Source: Halomonas meridiana (GTDB taxonomy: Bacteria; Pseudomonadota; Gammaproteobacteria; Pseudomonadales; Halomonadaceae). From it: DNA of 64,000 bases. Each line of letters opens with the position of its first letter. Position 1 is the stretch's first letter. The DNA lies in the NCBI RefSeq assembly GCF_009846525.1, contig NZ_CP024621.1, positions 3,782,001 to 3,846,000 of the forward strand. Direction: 5' to 3'. Positions 10,137 to 21,037 of this stretch are shown one piece after another. Both the position numbers and the translations under genes were made by a program. Below the pieces are notes generated by a model, which was given only the letters and a program-made list of their open reading frames with translations, was not told where the DNA came from and ran no database searches.

Positions 10137-11177
10137 TCAGAATTTCGTCACCACGGTGACCCCCGCGCCTTCGAACTTGCCCATGTTGACCAACGCCTGC
10201 ACGGACTCTTCCAGCGTGATACGGCGGCCAATCAATTTTTCAGGCGCCAGCTTGCCTGACTGGATCATCGCCAGCATGGCACCGTAGAGATGCGCCTGCA
10301 TGCCATGGCTGCCCAAAATTTCCAGCTCGTTGGCGATCACCTTGCTCATCGGCACGGCGGGCGTGCTGTGGTCCGCCAGCATCAGCCCGACCTGAACATG
10401 CTTGCCGCGCTTGCGCAAATTGCTGATGGAGTTGAAGCAGGTGGTGGGGTGGCCCAGCGCGTCCAGCGAGACGTGCGCGCCGCCTTGGGTGATCTCGACC
10501 ACCGCCTCCACCACGTCGGCCACCTGGTTGGCGTTCACCGTGGCCACCGCCCCCAGCTGGCGCGCCAAAGCCAGCGCCTGCTCGGAAATATCCACCGCCA
10601 CCACGTTGGCGCCGGCTGCGCTGGCAATCATGATGGCCGACAGCCCCACACCGCCGCAGCCGTGCACCGCCACCCACTGGCCCGCCGACACGCGGCCCTG
10701 GTCTACCACCGCACGAAAAGAGGTCACGAACCGACAGCCCAGGCTGGCGGCGGTATCGAACGTCAGGGTATCCGGCAGGGCGACCAGATTCACATCGGCG
10801 TAGTGAATGCCCACATACTCGGCAAACGAGCCCCAGTGGGTAAACCCCGGCTGAAATTGAGCATCACACACCTGATGATTGCCGGTGTGGCACTCCGGGC
10901 AGGTGCCGCAGCCGCCCACGAACGGCACGGTCACTCGGTCGCCAACGCGCCACTTCGTCACGTCCTTGCCCACCGCTTCCACCACACCGGAGAGCTCATG
11001 GCCCGGCACATGGGGAAGCCGGATATCGGGGTCGTGGCCCATCCAGCCGTGCCAATCACTGCGGCATACGCCGTTAGCCATCACCTTGACCACGACGCCG
11101 TGAGGTTCGGGAGTCGGATCCGGCACCTGCTGAATAGTGGGCGGGGTAGAGAACTGCTCAAATACGACGGCTTTCAT
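10137..11177 (-). CDS. Zinc-dependent alcohol dehydrogenase family protein
   Basis: The 346-residue medium-chain dehydrogenase has catalytic zinc ligands Cys38 ([11 protein letters not shown]) and His60-Glu61 (PGHELSG). Structural zinc cysteines are Cys90, 93, 96 and 104, and the NAD(P)-binding loop GCGGVGLSA is near 173. It oxidises an alcohol or reduces an aldehyde; the natural substrate cannot be inferred. It is divergent from an Lrp/AsnC regulator with a 147-bp shared promoter region, so control by that regulator is likely. Confidence 0.9.
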   Translation of the reverse strand: MKAVVFEQFSTPPTIQQVPDPTPEPHGVVVKVMANGVCRSDWHGWMGHDPDIRLPHVPGHELSGVVEAVGKDVTKWRVGDRVTVPFVGGCGTCPECHTGNHQVCDAQFQPGFTHWGSFAEYVGIHYADVNLVALPDTLTFDTAASLGCRFVTSFRAVVDQGRVSAGQWVAVHGCGGVGLSAIMIASAAGANVVAVDISEQALALARQLGAVATVNANQVADVVEAVVEITQGGAHVSLDALGHPTTCFNSISNLRKRGKHVQVGLMLADHSTPAVPMSKVIANELEILGSHGMQAHLYGAMLAMIQSGKLAPEKLIGRRITLEESVQALVNMGKFEGAGVTVVTKF

Positions 11178-11324
11178 GGGTCACTCCTGAACGTCTAGGC
11201 TGCGGATTCGCTAACGCTACTATAGCGAGCCTGACCTGAAATGAGCTTTCCATATCGTGGACAACACTGACCAATGTGAAGCACTCTTTCTCTTTATAGC
11301 GTTGATAAGAAAGAGACTTGCAAT

Positions 11325-11804
11325 ATGAGCGCATTGGATAAAAAAGACGCCAAGTTAGCAGCGTTACTCCAGATTGATGGCAGAATGCCCAACGCGCGAC
11401 TGGCCGAACAGCTGCATCTGAGCGAAGCCACCTGCTGGCGACGACACAAACGCCTGGAAGAACTGGGGGTAATCGAAGGCTATCAAGCCATCTTTAATCG
11501 ACGCAAAGTCGGCGCCAGCGTACTGGCCTTCGTGCAGATTACCTGCACCCAACACAGCGAAGCCGCGACGGCAGAGTTCGAGCGCATCATTCAATCAAGC
11601 TCTCGGGTGCTGAGCTGCCACAACACCACCGGCGAGGCCGACTTCCTGCTGCAAGTGGTCGCCAAAGACCTAGACGACTACAGCCACTTCGTCGAAACGG
11701 TGCTGCGCCAGCTGCCTGGGGTATCGAGCATTCGCTCCAACCTCTCGCTGAGGGAAATGAAAGCGACCAGTCATTTGCCGGTTGAGGAGTTGTTGGGGTT
11801 ATAA
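11325..11804 (+). CDS. Lrp/AsnC family transcriptional regulator
   Basis: The 159-residue protein has an N-terminal AsnC-type helix-turn-helix (DAKLAALLQIDGRMPNARLA, then LSEATCWRRHKRLEELGVI) and a C-terminal RAM/ligand-binding domain (FVQITCTQHS, GEADFLLQVVAKDLDDYSHF). Such regulators bind amino acids and often control the adjacent divergent gene, here the alcohol dehydrogenase. It is the last gene before the restriction island, with no recognisable boundary sequence after it. Confidence 0.9.
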   Translation: MSALDKKDAKLAALLQIDGRMPNARLAEQLHLSEATCWRRHKRLEELGVIEGYQAIFNRRKVGASVLAFVQITCTQHSEAATAEFERIIQSSSRVLSCHNTTGEADFLLQVVAKDLDDYSHFVETVLRQLPGVSSIRSNLSLREMKATSHLPVEELLGL

Positions 11805-11986
11805 ATGAGTCAAGTACGTTCAAGAGATAGTGGACTTTCTCAGCACCTTCCCGGCAGTGAAAAGCACCTCAGTGCGAGAGCCAGACCATAGAGCTGGCCA
11901 TTAAGCGGTAGAGGCAAGCATAGCGTGAGAACAAGGGGCTATTGCGCACCTGACCAGACTGTAGGTCGTTGCCGTGATCGCTTGGA
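11805..11986. other. Gap between the Lrp regulator and the restriction island; no gene seen
   Basis: No open frame with a ribosome binding site, tRNA, terminator with T-run or insertion-sequence end was found. This is the probable left edge of the island, but no direct repeat matching the right edge (about 23.4 kb) was recognised by eye. Confidence 0.35.
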
Positions 11987-12181
11987 TCAATGCGACTCTT
12001 GCCCCTGTCCACTTTGCTCATCACTCTGCTGAGTAGGCGCATCATCACCTATGAGGACAGGCCTATCGTTCTCCCAAACCACGGCATAGTGACCAAGGCG
12101 ACGTTTGCGCTCTAGCGTCTCCGCAACAGCCAAGCGTAAGCTTTCTAGCATCTCTTGGGTATCAGGGGTCAACTGAGTCAT
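11987..12181 (-). CDS. Small hypothetical protein at the end of the hsd island
   Basis: The 64-residue soluble protein has a predicted helix (ETLERKRRLG), a short conserved-looking core YAVVWENDRPVLIGDD, and a polar tail. No family was recognised. It has a convincing ribosome site: AAAGGAG, 8 bases before the ATG. It follows the DUF262 gene after 160 bp, in the same direction as the hsd genes. The VVWENDRPV core looks like a short beta hairpin. A role linked to restriction is possible only by position. Confidence 0.6.
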   Translation of the reverse strand: MTQLTPDTQEMLESLRLAVAETLERKRRLGHYAVVWENDRPVLIGDDAPTQQSDEQSGQGQESH

Positions 12182-12188
12182 GACCGAG

Positions 12189-12205
12189 ACTCCTTTAGGA
12201 GGAGT
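12189..12205 (-). promoter_or_regulatory. Hairpin covering the ribosome binding site of the small protein
   Basis: On the minus strand ACTCCT-CCTAA-AGGAGT forms a 6-bp stem with a 5-base loop, and the second arm contains the AAGGAG of the 64-codon gene. Translation could therefore be limited unless the leader is opened, for example by an upstream ribosome. Seen in sequence; effect inferred. Confidence 0.4.
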
Positions 12206-12341
12206 AAAGTGTAATAACGCTCACCTTGCCTTGAGGTAACTGACGACACGCTCTTGGCGCGAGGCCGAAAGCCTTGAGGCCGCTTGCGCACCTGCCAACC
12301 TTTTAGTTGAAGGATGCGCTGTATCGGCTTGTGGTTCTCAC

Positions 12342-14441
12342 TCAGTTATCGTCACTGCCCATCTGCTTTTCGAACGCCTGTCGAATGAGGCCCATTACAT
12401 AGGCCAGCTCAGACTCCTCACTGAACCCTACTTCCACATCGCCATTTCCCCAACGTCCGAGGTTGGTCACGTCACGAGCTATCCCTTTCGGATCGCTCAA
12501 CTCGTGAAACGGCATATTCAGAGACAGTCGCAAACGGGTCTTTTGCGGGACCACATCGACAAAGTTCGTCTCGGCTTTGAACGCTATATAGAGCTTGAGG
12601 ACTTCTTCAGTGACGCTCGGGTCGAGCGCCAGGACTTCCTTTCGGAGCTGCTCAAATAGAGCGCGCATTGGGGTCCCGTTTGCTAGTTGAGGGTGATCCT
12701 CAAGGTTGTAGGCTTCTGGTTTGACGGCCACGTTGCGGTAGGTATCGAGGATCTCATCCGGCAATACCGGAGCCGCCCAAACCCGCACCGCTTCCTGGGC
12801 CAGCTTGGCGGCCCGATTCTTAATTGAGTCCTCATTCCATGCTTCTACAGCTCCCAGGCCCTCGTTGAGCCGTAGAGGGCTTTGTTTGAATCCGCCCTGC
12901 ATATCGCGCTTCTCGATGAAAGCTCGGTCGCTGTACTCTGAGTTGTAGCCCGTAAGAGTCAGGTTACCCAGCGTATGCAGCCAGGTTTCATGCACACGCT
13001 TCCATTCCGGACCAAGCTCATCCTTCCATCTAGCAGACAGATTCTCATTCTGCGGCATGATGTGTTCAATCGTGTATTCGTCGACCGGAACCCGTTCCTT
13101 GCGCTCGAAATTCTCCAGGCGGCGTAACCAGTAACTCCGACTGCGGAAATTATAGAGATCGCGTACTGCCAGTTCCCTTTTGAACTCTTCGTCATTCGGA
13201 AAACGCCGGTATGACTTCAAACCGAGCAGGTGAGCCTTGATGCTCTCCAGGTAACGGTTCTTCTGCATTGATTTGTGAAAGGTCGCAAAGGTCTTGTTCA
13301 GCGAGTTTGTGGGGATGGCACAAACGGCACGACGGAACACATAAGCCTCGATCAGCCGAATAGCGCTATGAAAGTCATCTCGGGACAGATTGTCCTGTTG
13401 GTAATCATGGTAAAGTTCCAGCAGAAACGGATATGCCACGTCGACTTTTAGCTCCCGCAGGTCCTTAAATGCCAATCCGAGCTGTTTATCTGTTTCTTTC
13501 CCCAATGCCATCGCACAAAAATACCGAGCGAAAGCATGTATTTCAGCAACCAATGAATCGACACCAGCACTCGCAACTTCGGCGCGACGTGAATGCTGTT
13601 TGAAAGCCTCGTATACCTCGTCTAACCGTGGAATTTCCCCGGTTTTAACCGTGAGGTAGTGGCGCATGAAGCTGTCAAAGTAAACGCCATAGCCTTCTTG
13701 CCCGAATTCCACCTCCATCGGACGCCAGTGATTGCGATAGAGCCGAGTCTGATGCTCCGGCTCCAGTCCCATCAGCACATAGTTCCGGATCAGGTCAGCC
13801 TGGCTCAAAGCTTTTCCTGTGGAATTCATGCTCTCAAAAATGAGTTGCGGGTTATCCTGGTCTCGGCTCAGCGCAATATCAACGATGATGAGCTTTGAAA
13901 GGCCCCGGCAGAGGGTTTCCAGTTCCCCGTTAAGCCGCTCAATTTGGCTGTTGAAGAACTCGAAGTTTTCCTGGATTCGAAGAGAACCGTCATCAGGTAA
14001 CGGCTTCTGCGTGACCAACGCCAGCAGGCTCTCTTTGTCCGTCTGGGTCAATAGCAGTTTGTACGCTCGCTCACCGTCTTCCAACGGGTTAAGCAGGTAG
14101 TAATTGCGCAGCTTCTTAGCCGAAAACCCCTCCAGAGGTTCTGTGTCCCCAAGGTGTCGAGATAGAGCCTCAAGAATCAGCATGGTGGTAGTCAGTCGCT
14201 GTTGCCCATCAATGACCAGCAATGGTGATTGACTGGACACCTGATAAAGCCCCTTCTCGATGTAGACCACCGAGCCAATGAAATGTGCTGATATACCATC
14301 GTTGGTACCGGCTCGCATAATGTCGTCCCACAGTTGACGACATTGCTGTTCAGACCAGGAATACGTTCTCTGGTAGATCGGAATGACAAATTGTGGCGAC
14401 TTCTTCAGGAAGTCTAGCAACTTGGCTTCTGTAGCTTTCAT
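12342..14441 (-). CDS. DUF262/DUF1524 (GmrSD-like) nuclease with C-terminal DUF5655
   Basis: The 699-residue protein has an N-terminal DUF262 (ParB/sulfiredoxin-like NTPase: IPIYQRTYSW at about 17-26, VIDGQQRLTTTM near 75). A DUF1524 His-Me/HNH nuclease is central (YTIEHIMPQN near 453, LGNLTLTGYNSEYSD near 485), and a DUF5655-like tail spans about 590-690. GmrSD proteins of this plan are type IV restriction enzymes that cut modified DNA such as glucosylated hydroxymethylcytosine DNA. Here both parts are in one chain, 27 bp downstream of hsdR in the same operon, giving defence against modified phage beside a type I system. All key motifs are present and the frame is intact. Confidence 0.87.
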   Translation of the reverse strand: MKATEAKLLDFLKKSPQFVIPIYQRTYSWSEQQCRQLWDDIMRAGTNDGISAHFIGSVVYIEKGLYQVSSQSPLLVIDGQQRLTTTMLILEALSRHLGDTEPLEGFSAKKLRNYYLLNPLEDGERAYKLLLTQTDKESLLALVTQKPLPDDGSLRIQENFEFFNSQIERLNGELETLCRGLSKLIIVDIALSRDQDNPQLIFESMNSTGKALSQADLIRNYVLMGLEPEHQTRLYRNHWRPMEVEFGQEGYGVYFDSFMRHYLTVKTGEIPRLDEVYEAFKQHSRRAEVASAGVDSLVAEIHAFARYFCAMALGKETDKQLGLAFKDLRELKVDVAYPFLLELYHDYQQDNLSRDDFHSAIRLIEAYVFRRAVCAIPTNSLNKTFATFHKSMQKNRYLESIKAHLLGLKSYRRFPNDEEFKRELAVRDLYNFRSRSYWLRRLENFERKERVPVDEYTIEHIMPQNENLSARWKDELGPEWKRVHETWLHTLGNLTLTGYNSEYSDRAFIEKRDMQGGFKQSPLRLNEGLGAVEAWNEDSIKNRAAKLAQEAVRVWAAPVLPDEILDTYRNVAVKPEAYNLEDHPQLANGTPMRALFEQLRKEVLALDPSVTEEVLKLYIAFKAETNFVDVVPQKTRLRLSLNMPFHELSDPKGIARDVTNLGRWGNGDVEVGFSEESELAYVMGLIRQAFEKQMGSDDN

Positions 14442-14468
14442 AACGGACGTTATCCCTTTTTTGTTCTG

Positions 14469-17400
14469 TTACTGCGTTTCAACGCTGGTTTTGACCTGGT
14501 TATACACAGCCCGCATCAGGTACTGAGAAGCGATATTGCGGAAGGACTCGTCGTTCATCAGGCGTATGAAGATGTCCTCGTTGCCGTCCATGCGCTCTAC
14601 AAACAAGTTCTCAAGCTGCTTGTTAAATACTGGCTCGAAGTTCTCCAGGCTGTTAGCCATGACGGCCTGACGAAGCTGTTCGTTGGCAACGGCGGTTTCC
14701 TTCACCTGATCGAAGAACAGCTGGTCCGCCGGGGTAAACTCTGTACCAAATCGCTCATTGAGCTTGTCGACCAGTGTCGATAACTGCACCTCTTCCTCTG
14801 CCTGGCCGGTACCGACCTCGGTCGGGCCATAGAGGGCTTCCGGCTCGCCTACTTTCAGGTCGATGGCGCCTTCACTGATTTTCTGAAGCCGGTAGTACTT
14901 CAGCTCTACCTCGTCATCAACCTGCACTGTGCGCGTATCAGCGGTGTAAGGCAGCTTGGTGAGCAAGAAGCGGGAATAGGTGTATAGCTTCTCGTGGTCC
15001 GAGTCCTGATAAGGAATAATCTGGGCAACGAAGCCGTACAGGTTACGGAAGCTGACCAACTGCCCCTTGAACAGGGCTTGGTCTTCCTCGCTCAATTTCT
15101 TGAAACGCTCGACAGCCAAGTCAATCAGACTGTTCAGCTTCTTGTGTTCGCCGCCCGTCGGGTTCAGTCGGTTGCGGAACCAGATCTCGCACCACGCGCT
15201 CACCTCACCCTCCGTGAAAATCTGCCAGGTGGACAGTGTGTGGGCCAGGTTATTGAGCTGCTGAGGGTCGGTATCCTCTTACTTGGTGGTCACCTCGTAA
15301 TAGGGTTTGAACGCCTTGTAGATTTCATCCGGCTCATTCACGAAGTCCAGGACAAAGGTATCTGTCTTGCCCCTGGCCGTTCGGTTAAGCCGTGACAGCG
15401 TTTGCACCGCCTGAATGCCTGAGAGCTTCTTATCCACATACATGCTGTGAAGTAGTGGCTGGTCAAAGCCGGTTTGGTATTTTTCAGCAACCAGCAACAC
15501 CTGGTATTCCTCGGTGTTGAATTTATCCGGTAGCTCAGACTCTTTGATGCCCTCGTTCATACCGACTTCGGTAAATGTCTTGTCAGCATATTCCTTGAGA
15601 GCGATTTCTCCCGAGAAGGCTACAAGGGACTTCACATCCGTATAGCCTTTAGATTTGATGTACTTGTCGAAGCCCAGCTTGTAGCGCACCGCATGTTCAC
15701 GAGAGCTGGTCACTACCATGGCCTTTGCCCGGCCACCGATCTTGTGGCGGGTATGGGTGCGAAAGTGCTCAACGATCACCTCAACCTTCTGCGCTATCTC
15801 ATAGTCGTGGAAGGAAACAAAACGAGCCAACGCACGCGCTGCCTTGCGGCGCGGTACTTCAGGGTCATCCTCCACCTTCTGGATCAGCTTGTAATAACGC
15901 TTGTAGCAGGTGTAGTGGGCCAGCACGTCATGGATAAAACCCTCTTCAATGGCCTGCCGCATACTGTAGTGATGGAACGGAGCTTCGCCGTTTCGTCCCG
16001 GTTCGTTGAACACGGCCATAGTCTTGAACTTGGGGGTAGCGGTGAACGCAAAAAAGCTCAGGTTAGGCTGTTTGGCACGTTTGAGCTGCTCACGGATGAG
16101 CTCCTTTTTGGCCTCTTCGCTAAGGCTCTCGTCTTCCATGTCCAGCAACTGCTCAGCGATGGCTGACTCGATGCCATCCTTGTTCAGGATCTTGCGGAGC
16201 TCCATGGCGGTTTCACCACTCTGCGAGCTGTGAGCCTCATCCACAATCACTGCGAAGCGTTTGCCTTCCGTCGAAATTGAGATGCCTTTGCCTTTTTGCT
16301 CCAGCGTGCGGATGGCCTGACTGATGAAGGGGAATTTCTGGATAGTAGAGATGATGATCGGCACACCGTCAGCCAGCGCCTTGGCCAGTTGCTGAGTATT
16401 CTCATCGATCTTCTGGACGACGCCCAACTTGTGCTCGAACTGGAAGATGGTGTTCTGCAATTGCTGGTCGAGTACCCGGCGGTCAGTAATCACCACCACA
16501 GAATGGAATACTTTCTCGTTGTTGGCATCGTGCAGACTGGACAAACGATGGGCCAACCAGGCAATGGAGTTGGATTTACCGGAACCGGCAGAGTGCTGTA
16601 CGAGATAGTTATGGCCGGAGCCCTTGGCTTTTGCGTGCTGGGTCAGAGACCTTACGGCATCAAGTTGGTGGTACCGGGGGAAAATCAGCGTTTCCTTGCG
16701 GTGGCGCTTGATTCCCTTTTCGGTCACGACCGTTTTCTCTTCGACCTGAAGGTGCAGAAAACGGGCGAGGATATCCATCAGGCTGTCCCGCTCCAGCACC
16801 TCTTCCCAGAGGTAGGCGGTACGAACATCACCTTCCATGGGCGGGTTGCCAGCGCCGTGATTAAACCCCCGGTTGAACGGCAGGAAAAAGGTATCCTTAT
16901 CCTCCAGGTGGGTCGTCATAAACGCTTGCTCGGTATCTACTGCAAAATGCACCAGGCAGCGATTCTTGAAGGCAAACAGCGGGTCTTTGGGGTTCCGTTC
17001 GAAGCGGTACTGGGACTTGGCATTTTCAACGGTCCACCCGGTCGCCGACATGGCATTTTTCAGCTCCAATGTGGCAACTGGGAGACCATTCACAGCCAGC
17101 ACCATGTCAGGAATTGCGCCCGTCTTGGTATGTACCTGACGAACCACGGTCAGCCTGTTCGCGGCGTAGCGTTCAGCCGCGCCGGTATCAATACTGGTAT
17201 TGGGAGCAAAATAAGCTAGCTTCACCGACTTGCCGACGCACTTGAAACCCTCGCGCAGCACGGTCAGGGCACCTTTTGCGGCCAGTTCCTTGGTTAAAGC
17301 ATCCAGGAGCATGCTCTCGGCCTTGCTCGCGTCCAGGTTGTTCAACCGCTCCCAGATCTTGGGTTGTGTCTTCTGCACAAAACTCACGACATCCGCCGGG

Positions 17401-17507
17401 AACAAGGCGGTTTCAGCATCGAAACTGGTGGGATCCCCCTTCTGGTAGCCACCCTGGGTGATCAGCGCCTGCTCTATGGCGTTCTCAAAGTCGATTTCTT
17501 TGTGCAT
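14469..17507 (-). pseudogene. hsdR: Type I restriction enzyme R subunit HsdR, interrupted by an in-frame TAA
   Basis: Reading from 17507, the frame carries the endonuclease core (Asp134, Glu148-x-Lys150 in PVATLELK), the helicase P-loop HSAGSGKS (about 302), DEAH (about 423), FTATPK, and motifs V-VI (YQTGFDQP, LSRLNR). At codon 743 (15279-15281) a TAA follows YEVTTK. The same frame continues without any other stop to 14469, giving EDTDPQQLNNLAHTLSTW and a normal HsdR C-terminal domain. Total length would be 1012 codons, normal for the family. Thus a single point change separates two open halves (15279-17507 and about 14469-15203). The product may be a truncated helicase lacking the region that contacts HsdM, or the second half may restart at a GTG at 15203 preceded by GGAGG. 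Sequencing error is the alternative. Confidence 0.85.
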
Positions 17508-17819
17508 AACCTATGTTCCTTTTTAAAACTTGGCTGGGTTTCAGCGACTACTCTTGGTCAGAATCGTCGTTATGCTGCTTTCCCAGCTTCTTCTGCGCGC
17601 TTTCTACCTGTTTGACGCTTTTATCCGGCGTGGGCAGGTTTTCTGGCATGGTGCCGCCCAGTTCGCCAATGGTTTGCCGAACCTTCTGGCCTACCTCGAA
17701 ATGGGTTTTGTTGGCGTTCTGCTTACCCTGAATGTTGTCCCGGCGAAGCTTCTCTTCTGCCTGTGTAGCACGGAACAGGTTGAACCGCCCCGGTTATTCC
17801 GGAGACCGGTTTGTTTGAG

Positions 17820-19036
<1,217 letters not shown>

Positions 19037-19715
19037 AACTCCATCCTCTCAAGATATGGAGTCTCCGGTAAAGCCGGGGCGGTTCAGGTTGGCAGCAAGC
19101 TCCGTACTTCCCATGTAGTCCAGAATCTTGTGACTCTTCTTGAGCCCTTTTCTGGCATGTAAGTCCTTGGCTCCCAGCCCCCCGTATAGCCCTTTGTAGC
19201 CATGATCCTGAAAAATGGCGTAATCCAAGGGGGTTTCCACGCCAGCATCCTGGGCAGCCGCCGCCAGGTACTTGTTGTGGGCAATAAGCTCCTTACGGAT
19301 TGCCAGGCGCTTCTCATCCTCGGAGAGGGATGTGAACTGCTCGCTGTCCTCCAGCTCCTGTCGGCGCGTCTGGATAGCGAAGTAGGTCTGGCCGTTGGCG
19401 ATGACTGGCTTCGTAGGGTCGCCGTTCTGGACGATCAGGTAGCAGGCATAGCGTGACAAGTGGACATCCGGTACCTCACGTTGCGCTCCGGAGCCGATAC
19501 CAACCAATTTGCGCACGTCCGCAAAATGGTCTGCAACGTCGTTCCCAGATCTTTCGCAGGCATGTCTGGCCTTATCAATGACGGGGACAAAATTTCGCCA
19601 CTGCGGATATTCCAGTAGGGGTGCCAGTTCTCTGGCTGACCAGAACTCGTTGCCGTACTCATCCTCTCTTCGGATGCCTTCAAAGCTCTCGTGGTGAGTA
19701 TTGGTGGACGGTGTA

Positions 19716-21037
19716 TCAGCCATGGGCAACCTCCTTTTGCACAGTGGTAGTAGGTATGCAGAAATCCCGCACGTCGATTTTGCCGGTGACAGCATTGGTG
19801 ATCAGGGCAGAGCGGTATTCCTGAAGTTTTGATATGGCCGAAGTAACCGAACTTCTCATTTTTTCAATCCGCGACGACACCTTCTGTATCTCAGAAATAA
19901 TATCGTTTTGTTCGTGCAACGGAGGAACGACAACCCAAAGCCTCCCTAAAATAGAAGTATTTAGGTTATCCATCGTCGAGCCAACTGATTGCAACGATAG
20001 ATATTCAGATACTCCCCTCATGCTGAACTGATACAAAAGAAACTCAGGATTAATTACCTCTTTTTTTAATCTCGCTCGCAGCGAGCCTGTTCCACAAAGC
20101 CACCCAACATTACCTTTACCAACTAAGCCAGCTCGCCCCATTTCACCTCGTCTTGCTATCACTATGTCACCGAGTTCAAGTTTGTGACGTGACAGACGAG
20201 CAACAACAGCATCTTCAACAGTTATTGTTGGGTTGCCTGTAATTTTCCCTTTTGAAATATCGGAAGGATTAATTAAAGGGGTACCATCTTCGACATACTC
20301 GTCTGCGTGCAATTGGCTTCCAAAGGGACCAGTTTGCAGGGATTTAGCTACATAACCGAGCTTTGAAACATGCCAGTACTTAGGAATCTTCCCCAACCAA
20401 TCAACACCCGAGTCCTTCATTGGTACCGAGGGGTCAAGCCCTTTGGTTACCGCCTGACTGATTAGAGCCGTGCGTTGCTCAGCCAGCTTGTCCAAAAGAG
20501 ACTGCTTTTTGGCAATCAGTGCATCAATCTGAGCGGTTTTGTGGTTAAGAAAGTCAACTATTGCTTGTTGCTCTTGAGCAGAAGGAATGAGAAGTGGCAA
20601 GTTGCCTATATAATTCCAGCTTGCTCTTGGCATTTTGCTGCCATAAGTTGATGAGTCAACGGTGTTAATAAAATCTCTGGAGAGGAAATAATACTTCAAA
20701 AAAGAAGAACTAATATCTCTGGAAGGTCTGATAACAAGAGCTTCGCTGGACACTAATCCAGGTGTGTCTGCCAAGTAAATTTTTGCTAGATAAGGCCGCA
20801 GTTTTCCAAATAATACATCTCCACTAGCGTACGTAGAGGCTAACCCTTCACTTTGGGAAATTTCGCCATCAATTTTTCTGCCAGTCCAAGACTCAATATG
20901 CTCTAGCCCGATATATGGAAGTTCTGATTGACCAGCTCTACCACAAATTTAAGTCTTTTTTGCGTCCAGTGTGATGGAACACTTTGTATCCAAGGAACAT
21001 TGGAGTCACGAAGGTCAGAATATGTTGAAAGCTGCAT
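19716..21037 (-). pseudogene. hsdS: Type I restriction specificity subunit HsdS with a frameshift near its N-terminus
   Basis: The natural ATG at 21035-21037 has GGAGGT upstream and overlaps the hsdM stop by one base (TGATG). It encodes MQLSTYSDLRDSNVPWIQSV and then hits TAG near 20903. The first target-recognition domain (GQSELPYIGLEHIESWTG) and everything after it are in another frame, open down to 19716. The region contains the central conserved helices (LDKLAEQRTALISQAVTKGL), a second recognition domain (about 20000-20400) and the C-terminal repeat. The break lies between about 20930 and 20947 and is consistent with loss of one base. Repaired length would be about 440 residues, normal for HsdS. 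The downstream part, from a TTG near 20774 or earlier, would lack most of the first recognition domain. The stretch is visibly AT-richer than its surroundings, as is common for hsdS. Confidence 0.85.

Noticed and set aside
15279..15281. Stop-codon readthrough in hsdR
   Set aside because: The stop is TAA, the least leaky codon, and no special context was seen. A point mutation or sequencing error is more likely.
20903..20961. Programmed -1 frameshift in hsdS at AAAAAAG or AAATTTG
   Set aside because: Neither heptamer is in the phase needed for tandem slippage, and a TAA follows the first one in the target frame, so an indel is the simpler reading.
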